Below, in pieces: positions 18,299-24,985 of a stretch of DNA of 64,000 nucleotides. Within the stretch, counting starts at the first letter, position 1. Every line of letters begins with the position of its first letter. This stretch comes from Planctomycetota bacterium (GTDB lineage Bacteria > Planctomycetota > Phycisphaerae > Phycisphaerales > UBA1924). Position numbers and translations under genes: made by a program. The notes below the pieces were generated by a model. The model did no database searches. It saw only the letters and a list, made by a program, of their open reading frames with translations, and was not told the DNA's origin. Location of the stretch: assembly GCA_018242625.1 (NCBI GenBank), contig JAFEBO010000009.1, forward strand, positions 1 through 64,000, read 5' to 3'.

Positions 18299-18943
18299 TT
18301 ATTGTCCCGCGGGCAGCGCCCTGGCTTCGCGCAGTTTCAACCCGGCCGGAACGGCCTTCACGCCCGCGCGGTCGACTTCAAGGACCACCCCCTGACGCTT
18401 GACCGCGGCGGTGGTCACCAGGACCGCCCGCCGGTCCGGGCCCGGCGGCGCCGGCTCGGGGCGGGGCTCGGCCACGAACTGCGAGATCTCGCGTCCCTTC
18501 TCGTCAAAGACGGCGAAACGCTCGACATAGTTCTGCGGCTCACCTTCGGGAGCCGCCCAGGCCACGGCGGCGGCAGCGAAGACATATTGCTCCGAAAACA
18601 GGCTGTCGGTGGGGCCGATCGTCGCGATGCGCCGGTCCTGATTGAGGGGAATGTCGATACGCCGCACATCGGGTCGCGCGACATCGTCGGCTACGACCGC
18701 GGTGACATCGAGCGAGTCGCTGTGCATGAGCTCCTGGCTGACGCCGATGAGCCGAACCGTGACGGGCGGGAACTTGTTGTTCGCGGGGTCCCGCATCGCC
18801 TCTGAGTACATGATCGTGAGGCCGGGCTGATCGGGCCCCTTGGCGAGTTCGAATTTCTGCGGCAGATGCTCGTAGTCCACCCGGCAGCCCGAAACCGAGC
18901 ACAATGCCGCCAGCAATGTGGCCCCCAGCAACGGGCGATTCAT
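18299..18943 (-). CDS. Lipoprotein, possibly TssJ-like
   Basis: 214 residues from ATG at 18943 (MNRPLLGATLL). A TTG 33 bases earlier overlaps the ybaB stop and would break the signal peptide. The lipobox is SVSGC, with Cys at residue 20. The mature part is beta-rich. The element PVTVRLIGVSQEL around residues 60-72 resembles the first strand and loop of TssJ lipoproteins ('xPVxVRIYQL'). In T6SS, outer-membrane TssJ contacts the TssM periplasmic domain. The gene lies between ybaB and the pseudokinase-FGE gene on the same strand, in the cluster that contains TssL/TssM-like genes. The TssJ assignment is a hypothesis; the lipoprotein call is firm. Confidence 0.6.
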   Translation of the reverse strand: MNRPLLGATLLAALCSVSGCRVDYEHLPQKFELAKGPDQPGLTIMYSEAMRDPANNKFPPVTVRLIGVSQELMHSDSLDVTAVVADDVARPDVRRIDIPLNQDRRIATIGPTDSLFSEQYVFAAAAVAWAAPEGEPQNYVERFAVFDEKGREISQFVAEPRPEPAPPGPDRRAVLVTTAAVKRQGVVLEVDRAGVKAVPAGLKLREARALPAGQ

Positions 18944-18972
18944 GGCGTGAGCATACTGCATCGCGGCGGAGC

Positions 18973-19341
18973 TCAACCGAAGAGCCCGCCCAGACCGGGA
19001 ATGTCCGGCAGCCCGAGTTCGCGGGTTTTCTTCTGGACTGCTTCGTGGAGCTTCTCCTGCGCCTGGCGGATACCGTCATTCACAGCCTCGGCGATAAGAG
19101 TCGAGGCCTGCTGGCGCGTCTTCGCGTCGGCCACCATGCCGTTGAGCAGCGCGGGGCTGATCTCAACCGAAAGTACCTCGAGTTTCCCGTTCACTCGAGC
19201 CGTGGCGGCACCCCCTCCGGCCCGCCCGGTCACCTCGGTTTTGGCCATTTGATCTTTCACTTCCTGCATCGAAGACTGGAGCTTGTCGCGGTTCTTCATG
19301 ATTCCCGCGAGAGCGCCCATGGCTTTGAGTTGGTCCAGCAT
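18973..19341 (-). CDS. ybaB: YbaB/EbfC family nucleoid-associated protein
   Basis: 122 residues. A small dimeric DNA-binding protein that in many bacteria is encoded directly after dnaX. It has an N-terminal helix (LAGIMKNRDKLQSSMQEVKD), a central sheet (KLEVLSVEISP) and a C-terminal helix pair, the usual EbfC layout, followed by a Gly/Pro-rich tail. A strong ribosome-binding site GGAGG lies 7-8 bp before the ATG, and the gene is 32 bp after the tau stop codon. In Bacillus and many other phyla recR follows dnaX-ybaB. Here the next gene is the lipoprotein of the T6SS-like cluster instead. Confidence 0.9.
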   Translation of the reverse strand: MLDQLKAMGALAGIMKNRDKLQSSMQEVKDQMAKTEVTGRAGGGAATARVNGKLEVLSVEISPALLNGMVADAKTRQQASTLIAEAVNDGIRQAQEKLHEAVQKKTRELGLPDIPGLGGLFG

Positions 19342-19373
19342 TCACAAACCTCCGATCGACGACAACCGCACAT

Positions 19374-20977
19374 TCACCGCTGACGCGGATACACGCCCAC
19401 CACCTTGGCGCCCAGCAATTCAACCGCACGGGCGATCAGCGGGTGTTCGGTCGCGTTCGCGACCGTCATTGTTGGTGCGGCGGGGGCTTCCTGTTCCACG
19501 CTTTGAACTGTTTCGGCGACCTCAACGCAGGAAAACTCCACCTGAACGCTCCGGCCCCACACGCGGCCGATGAGCTGGCGGATGTCTTCCCGCACGCCGA
19601 CGGCCGCGGTCATGAGGTCGGACGCCACCCTGAGATGGACACGGCCGTCCTTAAACTCGGTGAGCGTCGCCTCTTCAACCACCGCCCTGATCTGGCGACG
19701 TTCGTGGGCCGCCGCCTCACGGACCGAATTCCAGTCTCCGGGCGCTGCGCCGGGGCGCGCCGGTACCTCGGCCTGCTTGGTTTGAGGCGTCGCCGGCAGG
19801 AGCGGTCGCTCCGGCTCCTCCGGCGTCAGCGTTTTTTTGGCGCGGCCACTCCGGAATGAACGGCGCCGCCGGAGACCGCCTTCGCCTCGTGCACAACAGA
19901 CGCCGCGTCCGCGAGCCGATCGGTGAGCGCCAGCCGGACAACGCACGCATCGAGAAGAGCCCGGGGGCACGCGCTGCTCCTGGCGCTGCGCTGGATGCTC
20001 TCGACGATGGCGATCATGTGAACCGTGGACGCGGGATCAAACTTGCGGCTGCGGGCTGCCTCGGCGGCGCGTGCTTCTTCCGAGAGTTCGACAAGCGCAG
20101 TCTTTTCGCCGCACGCCGCCAGCACCAGCAGGTCGCGCATGCGCTCGAGCAGGCTTTCGAGGATCTGATCGATACTGATGCCGGCGGACAGAAGCGCGTC
20201 GCAGGCCTCGAGCGCCTGCCCGGGATTCGCGGCCGCTATTGCATCGAGCAGCGTGCCCACGAGCTCCCGCGCGGGCAGGCCGAGCAGGTTTTCGAGAGTC
20301 TTGACCGTCAGCTTTTTCTCACCGGCCGCGATCAGCCTGTCGAGCAGGCTCAGCGCGTCACGCATGGAGCCGTTGCCGAGCTTGGCGAGTTGAAACACCA
20401 GCTCCGGTTCGGCCGCCTGACCTTCTTTCTTGAGAACATCCGTCAGGTGTTCGGTGATCTTCGAAGCGGGAATGTTGCGAAAGTCGAAGCGCTGGCAGCG
20501 GCTCTGGATGGTCGCGGGGACCTTCTGGGGGTCCGTCGTCGCCAGGATGAACATCACGTGCTCGGGCGGCTCCTCCATCGTCTTGAGCAGCGCGTTGAAC
20601 GCCGCCGTCGAGAGCATGTGCACTTCGTCGATGATGTAGATCTTCTTCTTTCCGCGGAGCGGGCGATAGGCCGCGTTGGCTATCAGCTCGCGCGCGTTGT
20701 CCACGCTGTTGTTGCTCGCCGCGTCGATCTCGATGACGTCGGTGTCCTTGCCCGCCATGATGGCGGCATCGATCTCTTCCTTGCCCCCATTCAACGCCTT
20801 CGCAAAGACGCGGGCCATCGATGTCTTGCCCACGCCACGGGTGCCACAGAAGAGATAAGCGTGCGCAACGCGATTGAGCTTGATCGCGTTCTGAAGAGTC
20901 TGCGCGATTGCTTCCTGGCCGATCACTTCGTCGAAATCGGTGGAGCGGTAGCGGCGGGCGAGGACGGTGTAGGCCAT
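19374..20977 (-). CDS. dnaX: DNA polymerase III tau subunit, made by -1 frameshifting
   Basis: Full-length clamp-loader subunit of 534 residues if the ribosome shifts -1 at the A7 run (19832-19838). The first 382 residues are shared with gamma: GTRGVGKTS Walker A near residue 45, DEVH Walker B and SRCQR sensor-region motifs. After the slip the -1 frame continues TLTPEEPERP through a Pro-rich linker into a ~150-residue C-terminal region containing VEEATLTEFKDGRVHLRV, which resembles the tau/gamma C-terminal domain, and stops at 19374. The reading frame has no other interruption. If the A-run is a sequencing error (A8 in reality), this would be a plain single-frame dnaX. Position 5' of ybaB and 3' of an SRP RNA matches the conserved scr-dnaX-ybaB order. 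Confidence 0.8.
19792..19838 (-). promoter_or_regulatory. Programmed -1 ribosomal frameshift signal in dnaX
   Basis: Read on the minus strand: slippery heptamer A AAA AAA in the zero frame (19838-19832), a 7-nt spacer (19831-19825) that contains the gamma TGA stop, then a hairpin. The 5' arm 19824-19814 pairs with 19803-19792 in 11 base pairs with a single bulged G at 19797 and a 10-nt loop. Heptamer, 5-8 nt spacer and stable stem are the canonical parts of a bacterial -1 frameshift site. Transcriptional slippage on the A-run would produce the same protein. Confidence 0.75.
19826..20977 (-). CDS. dnaX: DNA polymerase III gamma subunit (zero-frame product of dnaX)
   Basis: 383 residues ending APKKR, then TGA at 19828-19826, directly after the slippery A-run. 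It contains domain I (AAA+ ATPase with GTRGVGKTS, the IDAASNN segment, DEVHML and SRCQRFDF), domain II and a domain III that mediates clamp-loader oligomerisation. In this organism the short form is made by normal reading and the long form by frameshifting, the reverse of Escherichia coli, where frameshifting makes the short form. A cysteine zinc module is not obvious in the segment after Walker A (LNGGKEEIDAAIMAG), where many DnaX proteins have four Cys. The organism may have lost this module. Confidence 0.85.
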   Translation of the reverse strand: MAYTVLARRYRSTDFDEVIGQEAIAQTLQNAIKLNRVAHAYLFCGTRGVGKTSMARVFAKALNGGKEEIDAAIMAGKDTDVIEIDAASNNSVDNARELIANAAYRPLRGKKKIYIIDEVHMLSTAAFNALLKTMEEPPEHVMFILATTDPQKVPATIQSRCQRFDFRNIPASKITEHLTDVLKKEGQAAEPELVFQLAKLGNGSMRDALSLLDRLIAAGEKKLTVKTLENLLGLPARELVGTLLDAIAAANPGQALEACDALLSAGISIDQILESLLERMRDLLVLAACGEKTALVELSEEARAAEAARSRKFDPASTVHMIAIVESIQRSARSSACPRALLDACVVRLALTDRLADAASVVHEAKAVSGGAVHSGVAAPKKR

Positions 20978-21050
20978 GGGGCCATTCTACGAGGCGGATC
21001 GGCATGCCCCATCCCGGCGCGAAGGGAAACTCGAATCGCCAAAAGGGCCT

Positions 21051-21587
21051 TCAGGCCGTTGCCGCCCGTGTCCATTTCCCCGCGCGTTTTCGCCCCCAGA
21101 GCGTCCACGCACACAAGGCCAGCCCACCCCAGAACCCCGCCTCGTAGCTCGCGCCGTGCGCCCCGCAGCAAACAAGGAAGGCGCGGTACTTTTCTGCCGG
21201 GATTCGCCCTCCCCACAAACCGCCACCCCCCGGCGGCACCGGGATTTGGGGCAGCAGCCAGCCCCAGAAACACGCGTAAAAGGCCATCACGACTAGGAGC
21301 AATGAGATCGGTCGAATCAGATCTCGCCACTTCCGCCGCGGCCAGGTTCCAACGCGAGCGGCGAGCGAGAGGAGTATTCCGAGCCCCAGGCCCACCCACC
21401 ACGTTGCAGCGACCCCCCACGCGAGACCGATGGCGGTCGGAGAGCTCGAGTCGATGAGCCTTGGGTGTGCGACCGTGAAGTACTCGATGCAGATGCGTGC
21501 GGTGATCTGGTCGTGCACGACGCCATAGATCGCCGCGGCGGCGATGCAGCACGCAACGATCTTGATGGTCTCCCCGAACTCTCGCAA
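21051..21587 (-). CDS. Multi-pass membrane protein of unknown function
   Basis: 178 residues with about four predicted transmembrane helices: IVACCIAAAAIYGVV, AATWWVGLGLGILLSL, ISLLLVVMAFYACFWGWLL and a last one near FWGGLALCAWTLW. It ends in a basic tail. I recognise no family. The listed start is TTG at 21587; no in-frame ATG is available upstream. A GGGGAG sequence 6 bp upstream could serve as ribosome-binding site, and it is the 3' strand of the SRP RNA terminal stem. It sits between the SRP RNA and dnaX, where most genomes have no gene. The start is uncertain. Confidence 0.55.
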   Translation of the reverse strand: MREFGETIKIVACCIAAAAIYGVVHDQITARICIEYFTVAHPRLIDSSSPTAIGLAWGVAATWWVGLGLGILLSLAARVGTWPRRKWRDLIRPISLLLVVMAFYACFWGWLLPQIPVPPGGGGLWGGRIPAEKYRAFLVCCGAHGASYEAGFWGGLALCAWTLWGRKRAGKWTRAATA

Positions 21588-21592
21588 ATGAA

Positions 21593-21720
21593 TCTCCCCC
21601 CGATCGACGGCCAGGACACCGGCGGCACCGGACGACGGCCGCTTATGGCTGCTGCGGTCAAGCCCTGACCAGGTTCACGGGCCATCCGTGCACCGGGCCC
21701 GGCCGTCGATCGGGGGGAGA
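21593..21720 (-). ncRNA. ffs: Small bacterial signal recognition particle RNA (4.5S-type)
   Basis: About 128 nt on the minus strand. The two ends form a perfect 20-bp stem: 21720-21701 pairs with 21612-21593. The apical part reads CCTGGTCAGG, then an 11-nt apical segment, then GCAGCC and CATAAGCGG. The 11-nt spacing between GTCAGG and GCAGCC equals that of the Escherichia coli RNA, so these are the Ffh-binding internal loops of helix 8. The tip is not the usual GGAA tetraloop; it reads GCTTGACCGC, probably a six-base loop closed by GC pairs. Location upstream of dnaX-ybaB matches the Bacillus scr-dnaX order. Exact ends are inferred from the stem. Confidence 0.85.
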
Positions 21721-21904
21721 CGCTCCAAGCGTAGGCAAAGAGGCGGTTCTCTCCTGCCCGCGCGGTGCCCGGACCCGCCTCCTTCCGCATCAAAAAGAAG
21801 GTCCGAAATCCGCTGCAGCCGCAAAAGAACTCGCTCGCTCGGCCCCGCCGGCCAAAGTCTCCCGCACCCACGGCCAGGCATCGTCCGTACACTGAAACAA
21901 CCGG

Positions 21905-23233
21905 ATGGATGAGCTCGATAAACAGTTTGCCGCGGAGACCCGTGCCAGGGGCACGCCCCTGCCGAGCGCGGCGGACGAAACCGAATCCATACGCGCCTCG
22001 CTCGTGCGCATTTCGCGCCTGGCGTTCCTGGCCCTCTTTGTTGTCGTCACGACGCTTTCGGTTCTGTACTTCCGCCCCAATCAGGCGGTGCCGCAGGAAT
22101 GGCCGCGAGTCGCGATGGTGATCCTCGCGATCGCCTTTGTAATCGCGGCGATCGTCGGAAGCGTGGACCTGCTGACACGCCGCAAGAAAATCGGAGCTGT
22201 CATCGCCGTGTTCTTCGGGCTGGCGGCGGCCATGCTCGCCACGGCAGCGCTCGGTTCGATCGTGGATCTGCTCGGCTCGCTCTACGAGATCGATTTCAAG
22301 ATCATCAACGCCTCGAAGGTGCTGCTGGGCATCGCCCTCGCCTATCTGGCGGTCACCACCATCCTGCAGACCCAGGACGATTTCCGGCTGGTCATCCCGT
22401 ACGTGGAATTCGCCAAGCAGATGCGGGGTTCCAAGCCGCTCATTCTCGATACGTCGGCCCTGATCGACGCCCGCATCGTGGATATCGCGGCCACCGGGCT
22501 GCTGCAATCGCCGGTTCTGATCCCGCGGTTTGTCGTGCTGGAATTGCAGCGGCTTGCGGATTCGGGCGAGCGCCTCACGCGGACCAAGGGCCGGCGCGGG
22601 CTCGACATGATTTCGCGGCTTCAGCGCCTGGGAACGATCTCGGTCACCATCGACGAAATTCCCGTGCCGGGCGCGAACGTGGACCAGATGCTCATCGAGT
22701 TCGCGCGAGTCTCCCCGGGGATCATCCTCACGACCGACCTTGCCCTGGCACGCATCGCGGAGATCCAGTCGATCTCGGTGATCAACATCCATCAGCTCGC
22801 CAACGCGCTCAAGCCCGCGCTCGTTCCGGGAGAGTCGCTCACGGTCGTGCTCGTGCGGGCGGGCGAGCAGCCCGGGCAGGGCGTCGGATACCTGGACGAC
22901 GGGACCATGGTCGTCGCGGAAAACTCCGCCCATCTGATCGGCGATCGGGCCGAACTGATCGTCTCGAGCAACCTGCAGACCGCCGCCGGAAGGCTGGTTT
23001 TCGCCAAGCCCGCAAGCGCCAGGGAAAAACCGCAGCCTCCAAAGGGCGATGAACCGCAGGATCTTCCCGAGCAGCCGGCGCCGGCCGCAGAACCAGAGCC
23101 CAAAGCCGAATCGCAGGAATCACCGATGACCGTGAGCGCGCCGGAAGAAGCCTCGCCGCGGCCGCGCTCGCCCTATCCACCCAACCCTCCGCGCTCGACG
23201 CGTGAGGGTTCGCCCCGCAATCCGCGCCGGTGA
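21905..23233 (+). CDS. YacL-type membrane protein with PIN and TRAM domains
   Basis: 442 residues. The N-terminal membrane part has four helices between about residues 37 and 155. A PIN-like nuclease domain follows, starting SKPLILDTSALIDARI with acidic residues in the expected places (D-TS-AL-ID, then TTDLALARI). Then comes a TRAM-like RNA-binding segment (ESLTVVLVRAGEQPGQGVGYLDD) and a Pro/Glu-rich disordered tail of ~90 residues. This order is typical of the YacL/PIN-TRAM family found in Gram-positives and planctomycetes. Family members are presumed membrane-attached ribonucleases; the substrate is unknown. It is transcribed divergently from the SRP RNA/dnaX unit. Confidence 0.85.
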   Translation: MDELDKQFAAETRARGTPLPSAADETESIRASLVRISRLAFLALFVVVTTLSVLYFRPNQAVPQEWPRVAMVILAIAFVIAAIVGSVDLLTRRKKIGAVIAVFFGLAAAMLATAALGSIVDLLGSLYEIDFKIINASKVLLGIALAYLAVTTILQTQDDFRLVIPYVEFAKQMRGSKPLILDTSALIDARIVDIAATGLLQSPVLIPRFVVLELQRLADSGERLTRTKGRRGLDMISRLQRLGTISVTIDEIPVPGANVDQMLIEFARVSPGIILTTDLALARIAEIQSISVINIHQLANALKPALVPGESLTVVLVRAGEQPGQGVGYLDDGTMVVAENSAHLIGDRAELIVSSNLQTAAGRLVFAKPASAREKPQPPKGDEPQDLPEQPAPAAEPEPKAESQESPMTVSAPEEASPRPRSPYPPNPPRSTREGSPRNPRR

Positions 23234-23234
23234 T

Positions 23235-23843
23235 TCACTCCCCGGGCTCGTCGGGGGCCTTTGGGATCGGCCGGTTGTTCAGGCCCTGGGCAAGCGAAGT
23301 AAACGCCGCAAAACCGAACGGCTTGCCGGGTTCCTCCTGCCCCGTCTGCTGGCTGGCCTCCCGCAGTTCGTCCATCACGGACTCCGACAGCGCGTGCAGC
23401 CCCCGGATCTCGTGCAGCGGCAGCGTGAACACGTCTCCATCCGGTGTCACGATCTGAAAGACGCTGCCCTGCAGCATCATCGAGAGCTGCTGCTCCTGCC
23501 GGGTCGTCCCGACTCCAAAGTTAATCAGCGGGCGGACCGCGGCGATGGGCACTCGCTCGCCGCGAAACGTGATCACCGTCAGTCGCCCGTCGAGCATCTG
23601 CGGCTTCCCGTTCGCGTCGGACATCCCGGTTTCGATACACAGCGCCATGAGCATCTCGCGGACGATGTTGTGCCAGAGCATCTCGCGGAGCACTTTGGTC
23701 TCGCGCGGATCCATCATGAGCGGCACAGCCATCGCAGCGCTCGAAGCAACCGGGGCCTTTGGCGCTTCGCCGCCCTTGCCGGCCGGCGGATGACGTCGCG
23801 TGCGGGTTGGCTTGGGTTTCCTGCCTCGTCGATTGGGACGCAT
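23235..23843 (-). CDS. Conserved hypothetical protein
   Basis: 202 residues from ATG at 23843 (MRPNRRGRKPK), with AGGAGGGGAG upstream. The longer in-frame ORF upstream overlaps the neighbouring gene and was rejected. It has a very basic disordered N-terminus (~40 residues) and then a compact domain with LMALCIETGMSD, TFRGERVPIAAVRPL and VTPDGDVFTLPLHEI. I do not recognise the family. It is the last gene of a probable three-gene minus-strand unit (ABC ATPase, ClpP-fold protein, this gene) with gaps of 46 and 28 bp. The C-terminal stop lies 1 bp from the convergent YacL-type gene. Confidence 0.7.
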   Translation of the reverse strand: MRPNRRGRKPKPTRTRRHPPAGKGGEAPKAPVASSAAMAVPLMMDPRETKVLREMLWHNIVREMLMALCIETGMSDANGKPQMLDGRLTVITFRGERVPIAAVRPLINFGVGTTRQEQQLSMMLQGSVFQIVTPDGDVFTLPLHEIRGLHALSESVMDELREASQQTGQEEPGKPFGFAAFTSLAQGLNNRPIPKAPDEPGE

Positions 23844-23871
23844 ATCGGGATCGCTCCCCTCCTGAGTGCCG

Positions 23872-24939
23872 CTACCGGCGATTGTTGATCGCCTTTTCGA
23901 TCCTGTCGGCGCGCCCGGCAAGCTGAGCCTGCAGGTGGTTCCACCGCTGCTCATGTGCCGCCGGACGCCGGACCGACTCGGGCTGCCCGGGCGCCGGAGT
24001 GCGGAGAATCTCGGGCACTTCCTTGAGCGCGGCGGCAATCGCACTCAACTGCTCCCGCGCCAGCGCAACCGACTCTCTTTCGGGCTTCCACTGCCCCCCC
24101 GTCTGCGTGTTCGCCTCGCGAATGCCCCTCTCCGCATCGGCAAGAGCGGCCTGAGCCTTTTCAACCATCGCCACAACCTTCTCCCGCTGTGATTCGAGCG
24201 AAGATCCCGCCGCCTCCGTGCGCAAAGTCTCTGTGACCCCCAGTTCGCTCAGCACCGCACGGGCATCGAGCGCGGGCCCCCGCACCAGTCCGATCTGAAT
24301 GAGCTCCGCCTCACTCATCACCAGGCGATCGCTTCCGACAGCCGCCAGAACCTTCGCACCCTCGCGCGTCCCCAGGCCCGTCCGCACGCTTCCGGGTTCG
24401 GCAAGGAGCCAGAATCCCTTGGCCGGCTCGAGAATCGCCTCACGCAGCGATGCGAGCGCCAGGCCGCCCCCCTCGCCGGCCGCCTTGCCCGTCCAGTTCT
24501 TCTCCTCTTTCTTCAGGCGGGCCGGTTCGGGCGCCGCGTCCCTCGCGATGTCGCTTTCGCGCAGTTCCCACTTGCCGTTTGAATACGCGAACGCGCCGGC
24601 GTTTGCACGCGCAGCGGCAACGAAGGCTCCGGCACCCGCGCCTTCGGGCACAAACGCCGCGGCGGGCGGTTCACTGGCCGCCAGCAATTCGCCTAGCGCC
24701 AGCGCGACATCAAGACGCCAGGCCCTGGCGCCGATTTCAAGACAGATCAGCCCGACACCGTCCCGCCTCGCTTCCATCAGTTTCTGTCGAACGGCATCGA
24801 CCTGAGCCATGTAGTCGAGGTCGCCTTCCAAACGAACGACCTGACCGGTTCTCCTGGAAGCCGCGGGCGCCGCGCCGCAACAGGCCGGGATGCACAACAG
24901 CCCGAGCACAAAGGCGATCCATGACGGCGGCAAGCGCAT
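23872..24939 (-). CDS. Exported ClpP/crotonase-fold protein (NfeD N-domain-like), probably inactive
   Basis: 355 residues from ATG at 24939, giving a clean signal peptide (WIAFVLGLLCIPACCGAA). Residues ~30-230 follow the pattern of NfeD/SppA-type serine proteases: a beta strand GQVVRLEGDLD, then VDAVRQKLMEARRDGVGLICLEI, a central AAAFVPEGAGAGAFVAAARANA, and AELIQIGLVRG near the end (compare 'AxELGLADG'). In active members the central motif is 'SAGAF'; here it is GAGAF, so the nucleophile Ser seems lost. A ~100-residue coiled-coil-like C-terminus rich in Glu/Ala/Arg follows. A role as a periplasmic scaffold is speculation; the fold assignment is moderately sure. Confidence 0.6.
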   Translation of the reverse strand: MRLPPSWIAFVLGLLCIPACCGAAPAASRRTGQVVRLEGDLDYMAQVDAVRQKLMEARRDGVGLICLEIGARAWRLDVALALGELLAASEPPAAAFVPEGAGAGAFVAAARANAGAFAYSNGKWELRESDIARDAAPEPARLKKEEKNWTGKAAGEGGGLALASLREAILEPAKGFWLLAEPGSVRTGLGTREGAKVLAAVGSDRLVMSEAELIQIGLVRGPALDARAVLSELGVTETLRTEAAGSSLESQREKVVAMVEKAQAALADAERGIREANTQTGGQWKPERESVALAREQLSAIAAALKEVPEILRTPAPGQPESVRRPAAHEQRWNHLQAQLAGRADRIEKAINNRR

Positions 24940-24985
24940 GCGCTCCAGAATCGCACACATGCCCCCCGAACGCAAGCCCGGCCTT

